Assembly: GCA_033807695.1 (NCBI GenBank) | Contig: CM066303.1 | Coordinates: 806,001-870,000 of the forward strand | DNA from: Daedaleopsis sinensis | Taxonomy: Eukaryota; Basidiomycota; Agaricomycetes; Polyporales; Polyporaceae | Length of the DNA stretch: 64,000 bases | Direction: 5' to 3' | In this document: positions 57,001 to 64,000 of the stretch, in pieces | Position numbering within the stretch: position 1 is the stretch's first letter | How the letters are laid out: every line of letters starts with the position of its first letter | Notes under the pieces: model-generated | Seen by the model: the letters and a program-made list of their open reading frames with translations, nothing else | What the model was told of the DNA's origin: nothing | Databases searched by the model: none | Translations under genes and position numbers: made by a program

Positions 57001-57541
57001 CTATTACTAACACCGTGACCATTGACAGCGCAAGAATCATATCTGCTCACGGTGCAACAGATTAATGTATCCTGGGAAGGAAGGCTCTGACCTCAACCAC
57101 AAGAAGATCCACTGCACTGACGGTGTGCGACAGAAGGCTCAGGAGATCGAGCAGACCGTCAATGGGATGACCGTCAAGATCGTTGATAAGCCACCCCCGT
57201 ACCCTCAACCGGCTGGTATATTCACGAATGGCACCCATTTCCATCCCATGCGATTCCTCCAAGAGGTTGGGTCGCTGTATGGACACGTTATCGAACGGCA
57301 GGAGACCCCCGGAGTTCACGAGCTTGCTCTCGCGACCATGCTGCGCGATCGGTCTATCGTCATCCCAGCGTCAGACAATGAGCCCCGCCGCTTGTTGTCG
57401 CTATTTAAGCTTTTCCCGTCGCTCAAGCTCGGCGACTGCCCGTCACACCTGCTTGTAGAGTACGAGAACGTCCGATACCTCAACATGGATGGATATTCCG
57501 AGGCCGTACAGCAGGCTGGGATGGTAGAGGCCCCGGTCTGA
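54080..57541 (+). pseudogene. DDE transposase gene (MULE-like), probably decaying
   Basis: Exons 54080-54206, 54285-54421, 54481-54671, 54738-54942, 55008-55634 and 55689 onward join in frame. The first acidic residue is in ISLDATFR, the second in VADNCCHIQSAI, then CLDVWHFMMRY (the CxxWH signature of MULE-type transposases); the third acid is probably the Glu of SRIEGAHKGWN. Downstream is a low-complexity region and a zinc-finger-like ICSRCNRL...LNHKKIHC segment, ending MVEAPV at 57541. Two problems argue for decay. An in-frame TAG at 55860-55862 sits inside an otherwise open frame that continues to 56279; it could instead be the 3' splice site of a poor intron. And the 56783-56843 junction does not keep frame. 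The N terminus also looks short. Class-level assignment rests on the DDE/CxxWH pattern only. Confidence 0.72.
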
Positions 57542-58694
57542 TCTTCAAGTTGTTGTCTTGTTGTCTTGCGTCTTGGACTCAGCAGTATCGCCGTCTGAAG
57601 CAGGTTCTATATATGATGTATTGTACAGTTACTACTACCTGATCTCTATCTTCTTGCTCTCACAGCTGGCCGAGCTCGCAGTCGCCAACATCGGTAGAGA
57701 CCTCGGGCTGAGTGAGGCCTGAGCTGAGGCTGTGAACGTTTGCATGAAGGTTTACATAGGCGCTTGCATGCTGTGCAATAGAGGAGGAGGAGGGTAGGTT
57801 AGCACGTGTAGGGTTACGACCTTGAATGGTCCCGGCGTCTACGGGCGTTTAGGGTTAGGGCTCTATTGGTCTTTTGGTCTCTTCTACCAACCTGGACCAA
57901 AATCGGTCCTACCCTCGCCATCTGGTAGTAACCAAACGCGTCGCGACGCGGTCACGTGGGCGCGTCTCCCGTCCCGGGATCCGGCCGGCGGCGGCTCAGC
58001 CGGACGGGCGCCTGTTTCTTATTGTCTTTGCACGTCCACGGCCGCGCCGTAGAAGCACATCGATCGCCTCGCGCCCGCTTTCTAGTGCGGCGCACCCACG
58101 CGCAAGACAATCAGACTTGAGACCCATGTCGGCGAACGCGGACGAAGCGCGCGGGCTTATTGTCTGTGCCTGCGAATTCGACGCGCGACATTGACGCGAG
58201 GGGGGGTTAGGGACCGCGGTCGTCGCGCGGGACGGCTTGAGGGCTTGCGAGCTTTTTGTTCTGCGAGCGGCGTGTGGCCGTGCGCGGATCTGGGATCTGT
58301 GGAGGAGGGAGAGAGAGAGACGCAGGGGATAAAACTTGCAGCTTCAGCTTCGGGCTTGCGCCGCTCGCCCACCCACAGACTACGACTGACTGCCTGCCCG
58401 ACGCGCTGCCTCTCTCCAGATACCTGGCCCTGACTGATACCTGACACAGTATATACCGATATCCGGCTTGCTTTGTGCTTGACGCACACGCACCCCCGTC
58501 GCCCAGGCCTGCCTCGCGGATCCGAGTCCCTCCACCAGCCTGAGCCTCTGCATACATACTCTTCGACGTTGCCGATCGCACGCCCCTCGCGCATCCGATC
58601 CACACAAAGGCCTTTCGACTTCGCCTTTGACAAAGCCCCCTGCGCCCCAGTACTCAGTACTTAGTACTTAGTACTTAGTACTCAGCACCCCAGC
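57542..58694. other. Spacer with short telomere-like motif; upstream region of membrane-protein gene
   Basis: TTTAGGGTTAGGG occurs at 57848-57860, only two telomere-type units. A CGCGACGCG-rich GC block follows. The last ~250 bases before 58695 are rich in CT and CC, a plausible promoter and 5' UTR, with a small TAGTACTTAGTACT tandem at 58650-58680. No other gene is seen. Confidence 0.4.
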
Positions 58695-59545
58695 ATGTCT
58701 ATGTCCTTCCTCCCCTCCAAAGCCCGCTCGATGTTCTCCGCCCCGTCCCCGTCCGCCCCGCCCTCGCACACCCCGACCCCAATGACCAGCGCGAGCCCGT
58801 TCAGCGCCACCGCCTCTACGTCCACGTCCACGTCCACGTCCATGTCCAAATCCAAATCCACCGCCTCGACGCTCACGCCGCCCGCCCCCACACACGCGCA
58901 CGCGCACGCGCTCGCGACGCTGCAGTACCAGCAGGACCTCCTCGCGGACTTCTGGAGCGGCTCCGCGGCGCCCCAGCCGCGCGCGCCCTCGCCCCCGCCG
59001 CGCTCGTCCGCCTCTTCCTCCTCGCACTCGTCCGCTGGCACCGGGAAGACGAAGACGAAGTGGGCGCAGGCGATCCAGGAGCGGCCGCGCGCGCGGGCCG
59101 CGGTGCAGGAGCAGGAGCCGCGCACGGCTGCGCGGACGTTGTTCCTCTTTGGATTCTGTACGTCCTTCGCTCGCTGTCTCTTCTCTTCCTCTCTTCTTCC
59201 TGTATCCCTCCTTTACATCTCTCTCTTTGCCTCTTTTCACACCCCCATCCCTGTGACGCACCGCGCTGACGCCCCGCCCCTCCCCCAGTATGCCCACTAC
59301 TATGGTTCGCAGGCGCCGCGCTCCTCTTCTTCCCGCGCACCCCCGCGTCCGAGATGGCGAGCGTGCACAGGAGCACAGTCCTTCCCCTGCACGTGCACGT
59401 GCGCGCGGAGAGCGAGGCGCGGGCGGAGGAGCGGGCGAGGGCGGAGGAGCGCTGGGCGCGCCGCTGCGTGTGGGGGGCCGTGTGCGTGCTCGGGGCGGTG
59501 CCGGTCGTCGTGCTCGGGGTCGTGCTTGCGCGCAGGCATGCGTGA
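58695..59545 (+). CDS. Two-exon predicted membrane protein with Ser/Thr/Pro-rich N terminus
   Basis: Exons 58695-59157 and 59289-59545 (intron 131 nt, GTACGT...CCCAG, phase 1) give 239 residues. Residues 1-130 are low complexity (Ser, Thr, Pro, HAHAHA run). KTKWAQAIQERP is followed by a hydrophobic segment spanning the splice site, TLFLFGFLCPLLWFAGAALL (about 147-166), then a Glu/Arg-rich helix (EARAEERARAEERWARR), and a second hydrophobic segment CVWGAVCVLGAVPVVVLGVV near the C terminus, ending ARRHA. The layout LFGFLCPLLWF...RWARR is one I associate with a conserved Agaricomycete membrane protein of unknown function. The two-helix hairpin and clean splice join make it a convincing host gene. 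Topology and role are not known. Confidence 0.85.
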
Positions 59546-60963
59546 GCGTGACGGTGGGAGTGGGAGAGGACGTGGTGTACGATGTACGATGTCGGTGGTT
59601 GGTGGTTGGTGGTTGGTGGTTGGTGGTTGGTGGTTGGTGACTGTAGATTGCGGGACGTGTTCCCAAGGTGCGTCTGAGCGGTGTGCGTGGTGTGCTCGAT
59701 GGTGACGCTGATGTTCTGTGGACGGCAGGTGTATTGTATCGTCCGTGACTCGTTGTAGCATAAGCATATTCCACTTCGTATCAGATTCATACCGTACTCG
59801 CACCGAGTACCGTCTTCCACATTACTACAGTAACACAGCTAACCCCACATGCAAGCTACTCCCCGACGCCGCTGTTCCCGGTGTACCATATAATTACACT
59901 CCATATCGCGGCCTACCTGCGCTTCACAAAATCCATGGCCCCGTTTCTACGATTGCACTACTCGAGTACGCAACCCCGCGCCGCGACATTCGCATTCGTA
60001 CGTTGTATCACTACAGTTGCTGCTCCTCACATCTGTTACCCCATGCCCATGCCCATGCCCGTGTCCCCGAGTCGGCATGGGCCCTTAGGCCTTGCTACCT
60101 ACCTATGTATCTCTATCAGCCCGTAATCGCCCGCTGCCTCTATATCCATATCCCCTGCTGTGCTCCCCAGCTATAGACCTGCTTGCACACCTCCCGGAGG
60201 CATCTGCGTCGTGCGTCCTGCGTATGCGTATGCGTATGCGTACGCGCACGACATGACAGAACCCGTCGGGTCGGTGCGCCGTCGACGTCCGTCCGCCTGC
60301 TACGACTCAGACTCACATAAGATGCGGAGGGATAGGGATGGCGGCGCGCTGCGGCGCCCATATGCATGCCTTCAGATCTTGCGCCCTTCCAACTCGGCTC
60401 AGACTCAGACTCAGACAGCGGCGTGCACAGATCACAGAGCAGAGAGCACAGAGCACAGAGCAGAGAGGGACGCGGGTGTGCAGTGTGCAGTGAGCAGTGT
60501 GCAGTGAGCCGAGCGCGAGTGGCACCCTAAGCTAGCCATGTGCATGTGCATGAAGCATGGAGCATAAAGCATGAAGCGTGAAGCATGAAGCTTGGAGCTT
60601 GGAGCTGGAAGACTTGAATGTTGGAGCTGGAAGACTTGAATGTTGTGTAGGGACCCGCGTGCGACCCGTTCCTGGCCGCGCCGCTCGCACATCCGCATTC
60701 GCATCCGACACTGGGCACTAGTACTGAGTACTGCGCCCTTATCCGTACGCTCGCCGGATGGTGTAGGGGGCCCGGGCGTGCCAGTGTCAATGGATCCTGG
60801 CGCGGTGGCGGCCATCCGAGGCTGCAGCGCACGCCACGGGTAGAAAGTGGAGGATGGAAAATAGTGGATAGAGGATAAAGAATAGAGCATGGAGCGTGCC
60901 CGCACGTCGCATGGCGCATGTCGCCTCCGCGCGCTGAAACGACTCGACGGCGTCCAGGACACC
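59546..60963. repeat. Low-complexity spacer with GGTGGTT tandem and other simple repeats
   Basis: A (GGTGGTT)n-type tandem of about six units lies at 59592-59637, a (TGCGTA)n run at 60222-60242, CAGAGCA/ACAGAGC and GTGCAGT words at 60425-60510, and AAGCATGAAGC / GGAGCTTGGAGC words at 60545-60640. The last resemble the GAAGCACGAAGCA tract at 13560-13615. No exon chain was found. Confidence 0.5.
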
Positions 60964-62471
60964 GCGAGGATATCGCGATGGGCGGCCATCCATGCGAGCC
61001 GGACGTGCCTCGTGCGTGTCGAGACGCGAGCACGGTGCCAGTCTGTGGCGGTCTGTGTCCGTCTGCCACGGTCTGTCTGTATGACATCATTCGTACCGGT
61101 AACCTTGGCTCGCACTGGCATCTGCCAGCTCGGACGCGGACCGGGACCGTGCCCAGCATACGTGCCGTCCAACGTCAGACGTTCGACGCTCGCTGGGGCG
61201 TGCGCACCGAGTTCCTAGGCCGCGAAGATCCCGCGGTCGGTCTCGCCAGGGCGTGTTGCAAGCAGCTCTGTATCTGTATAGTGCGTGAGCGCCGAGGGCC
61301 CGTGTACGCTAGAAGGAGCATGTAAAGAGCCCGAGGGGCGCGCGAGATGATGTAGTGCTAGCCAGCCTGAGGACGCACCGGTGACTCAGGCTGCTGCACG
61401 AATCGGAAAAGCCAGTCCAGACTCAGATACGCATGCCCCGGACCGATGCCTGATGTCGAGAGCGAGCAGTCCGCGCCCCGTTCCTCGGGCGTCCCGATGG
61501 ACAAGCCGTGCTGCTCCGAGACAGGCTCGAGTCCGACGCCGAGTCTGGCTGGCTGGGTGCAGATGGGCTCAGAGCGACAGTTGGGATGGCGCACGCACCG
61601 GTCTTCATAGAACCACACGCTAACGATCGCGTCGCGCATCTGCCATCTAGGTACGCGTACGCGTATCACGGGCAAACACGTTCCCCCATGGGCCATGGCC
61701 ATGGCCGGCTCCCAGATCCCGCAGAAAAACACGGCCGTGGCGCCGGCTAGCACGGTCCACCTTGCTGCATGCGCCCACAAACGCAGATGGCATCTTCCTC
61801 TTCTGGCTTCTAGCTTCTGGCTTCCGGCGTATGCGTGATTGGCCAGGCACAGTCGCTATGGCTAGTCGTACGCGGTCAGCATAGCACCACGCCTGCGTGC
61901 GGGCTAGAAGCGACAAACCGAGTGGCAGTGGCCTGTCCGAGCGGGGGCGAAGCCAACGCGTCCTCCTTCGGACGCGCGACAGTGGCCGCTGCACTCTGCA
62001 CTCTGCCGATGGGGTGGTTTGCCGTTGACGCGATTTGGCTAGAAGTCTTGGTCTGCAGCGGCGTGCGGGCCTGTCGTGTGGGTATCCATCGCGATTATGC
62101 AATCCGCAGGACGTGCGGAAAGTCCAAGAACGCGGGAGGTACGCGCAGCTCTTGAGTCTTGATCTGCGCTGCACAGTGATGATATTTTGACTCGTGTCTG
62201 TAGAAGAACCAGTTGTATACCTATCACACCTATTGCGTGCCTTCGGGAGCTCTGAGGTCCCCTATACGCTAGAGAAGGCATGTAAAAAACCAAGGGACAT
62301 AGTATTTCGAGGACGCACCGGGGGCTGTTACACGGAAAACCGATCCAGACACGCTCGACCCGGCGACTTGCCCGACCGAGTCATTTTTGCTGCCCGATAT
62401 CGACAGCGAGCAGCCCACGCTCCGTCGATTGGGCGTTCCAATGAGCCAATCCGAGTACTTGCGATGCCTAC
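60964..62471 (-). repeat. Right arm of ~1.5-kb inverted repeat
   Basis: Reverse complement of 4881-6404, with small indels (total length 16 bp shorter). Differences include a three- against two-copy TGCAGAG run and a 12-bp insertion next to it (61978-61990). A partial extension of similarity beyond the inner end exists: TCTATCCTCTATTATCTGTC at 6415 against the complement of 60858-60885. Confidence 0.9.
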
Positions 62472-63305
62472 AACTCATTAGGCTAGTTCGTGGCGTCGGT
62501 GGTGCTGACTGAGCGTCACAAATCGGGACGGGGGAGAGGACTCGGACGCGCACCGGGCTTCCATACGTAAACATCAACATCGCGTTCCGCTGGAGGCTTC
62601 CTGCCGGCGACGCGTAGCACGCATGTACACGTTTCTCCTCCAGCTCCCACTGCTCAGATCCCAAACACCGCCAGGACGACGGTTCGTGTGCCGGGTGGCA
62701 CAGTCCACCCTGAGGCCTGAGCGTGCAGCGCATGTGCGGCGTGGTAGTGCATGCACGCATCCCGCAGAAGGCATCTTCCGAGTCTTCTGGCCTCTACTTT
62801 CTGGTGTGCGGGTGTGCGAGCGGAATGGCCGAGCACGATCGCTATGGCTAGGCGTGCTCGGTCAGCACAGCAATACGCCGGTATGCGGGCTAGAAGCGAC
62901 GAACCGAGTGGCACTGGAACGTCTGAGCGGACGCGCAGCCAACGCGTCCGCCTTCGGAGACGTGACAGCGGCCGCTGGCCCCGCGCTGCGCGCTGGGGTG
63001 GTTCGCGGTCGACGCGGATCGGCTAGAAGTCGTGCTGGACGCCACCCGAGTAGCCTACGTTGCTGCATCTGCCAGTAGTTTGCGGCGTGCGGGCCTGTCG
63101 TGTGGCCTGCCATTGTGTGAGTCGCGACGTTCTTTGTGCGTCGAACGCGGAAAACCCGGGCACCGGGGAGGTGCGCGCGGCCCTTTATCTGCGCTGCGTC
63201 CGAGGGGCCTGTCACTTTACCTTTCCCTCCTCGCTCGATCCTGTCTTGTCGTTGCGTCACATACACCTCATCCTACGTACCTGTGCCCGTACCCGTATCC
63301 TCAAC
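62472..63305 (-). repeat. Diverged third copy of the inverted-repeat family, plus short spacer
   Basis: 62640-63130 lies in the same orientation as the right arm and matches it at lower identity: TCAGCACAGCAATACGCCGGTATGCGGGCTAGAAGCGAC against the equivalent at 61875-61915, then CGAACCGAGTGGCA, GCCAACGCGTCC and GGGGTGGTT. It thus forms a tandem neighbour of the right arm. The final ~150 bases, CT-rich before 63306, probably include the promoter of the next gene. Confidence 0.75.
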
Positions 63306-63708
63306 ATGTGCGAACACGAGCTGTGAGTGCCTGATGCTCACCCGGTGCTCCGTGTTTCGAGCCGAGCTGACTTGTTCGTTTTGTGGATGTTCGCAGCATC
63401 GGCGATTACTACCGCGGCTGTGGAGTAAGCGGCTTCGACGCGAGGGTACTGTGTCATTGACGTACTGATGCTGCTCGACTTGAAGCACTTCCACGGTCGC
63501 CACTACTCCGGCGAACGGGTCGACTGCGGCTCGTCCAAGTGCAAGACCAGCGCGGCCCACGCGCACTCTCCGAACGTTGCGTGCCGCTGTCCGGCTGTGA
63601 GTGTCCGCGGCGCTTTGAGTATTCAATGTCTGAAGTGAAGAACAGATCGTGACGAACAAGAACAAGCCGCAGAACCTAATCCAGAGCAAGCATCCTGACT
63701 GCGCTTGA
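63306..63708 (+). CDS. Small Cys/His-rich protein, four tiny exons, 72 residues
   Basis: Exons 63306-63322 (17 nt), 63397-63424 (28 nt), 63486-63596 and 63646-63708; introns 74, 61 and 49 nt with GTGAGT or GTAAGC donors and GCAG/GAAG/ACAG acceptors. The protein starts MCEHELIGDYYRGCGHFHGR and has Cys at 2, 15, 29, 34, 48, 50 and 71 and several His, ending HPDCA. The string CGSSKCKTSAAHAH then CRCP and NLIQSKHPDC resembles a short Cys/His-rich protein type I recall from many Agaricomycetes, with no known role. Metal binding is a reasonable inference. Four joins that keep frame and preserve the Cys pattern make a chance reading unlikely, although the exons are too short for ordinary gene finders. 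Confidence 0.75.
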
Positions 63709-64000
63709 TGTAGGAGGGCGCGTCCTCCGATCGCAGAACCGTGCCACATCTCCTTCTGCTTCCTTTACTTACCAAGCTCCGTGTGCTGCTCAAGACGCTA
63801 TACCGCCTTGTACCCCATGTTCCTGTGGTTGTATAGTAATCAGTAATCGTCTTGAAGTTGTTATATGCCTACCTGTCTCTGTTATTCTAAGTCGCTCCTC
63901 CTAATACATAATCGCAATTGGTGGCACTACTCACGTTCCATCGCTGTAGCGATCGAGAATGCTTGACAGCCAACATCACAATCGTCGCTATCATCCGTTG
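63709..64000. other. 3' flank, AT-leaning, no gene seen
   Basis: Downstream of the small Cys/His gene. I see no further coding signal before the window ends. Confidence 0.4.

Noticed and set aside
1..64000. CRISPR arrays, bacterial operons and rRNA
   Set aside because: Repeats found are tandem minisatellites without unique spacers, genes have spliceosomal introns, and no rRNA-like sequence was recognised.

Overview
The window looks like nuclear DNA of a filamentous basidiomycete, most likely an Agaricomycete. The grounds are intron-dense genes with short introns (about 50-70 nt, GTRNGT...YAG), an N-terminally anchored fungal P450, an intron-less tRNA-Val, a Tad1-type LINE, a large Helitron Rep/helicase gene, and several proteins of types I associate with Agaricomycetes. 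Calls rest on reading alone; exon borders were placed by keeping frame and protein motifs continuous across splice sites.

Layout. 1-2540: 5'-truncated gene with a degenerate Ser/Ala/Pro repeat domain. 2.8-4.2 kb: a minisatellite. 4881-6404: left arm of a ~1.5-kb inverted repeat whose right arm lies at 60964-62471. 7.6-12.5 kb: the most host-like part, with a small secreted Cys-rich protein, a cytochrome P450 (minus strand) and tRNA-Val(UAC). 12.5-17.7 kb: GC-rich DNA full of simple and tandem repeats and no gene I can support. 18.1-33.4 kb: four large or complex genes of unknown function, interrupted by a probable solo LTR carrying two perfect six-unit heat-shock elements. 33.9-41.9 kb: a huge Helitron protein (DUF6570-like region, HUH Rep, PIF1-like helicase, C-terminal USP-like peptidase). 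42267-48854: a full-length, apparently intact LINE with a 12-bp target-site duplication. 48.9-54 kb: gene-poor DNA with a fold-back/MITE element. 54.1-57.5 kb: a DDE transposase gene with at least one lesion. 58.7-59.5 kb: a two-exon membrane protein. 60-64 kb: repeat DNA, the right inverted-repeat arm, and a tiny four-exon Cys/His-rich gene at 63306-63708.

How it fits together. Transposable elements and element-like multi-exon genes fill 18-57 kb, and GC-rich repetitive DNA lies on both sides. The inverted-repeat arms enclose P450, tRNA, Helitron, LINE and transposase, so the segment could be an invertible or mobile unit, or simply two copies of a dispersed repeat. The unknown gene block (18.1-33.4 kb) beside the Helitron is the best candidate for undescribed biology. 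Its most striking member is the gene at 30170-33449, whose first thirteen introns all lie in phase 2.
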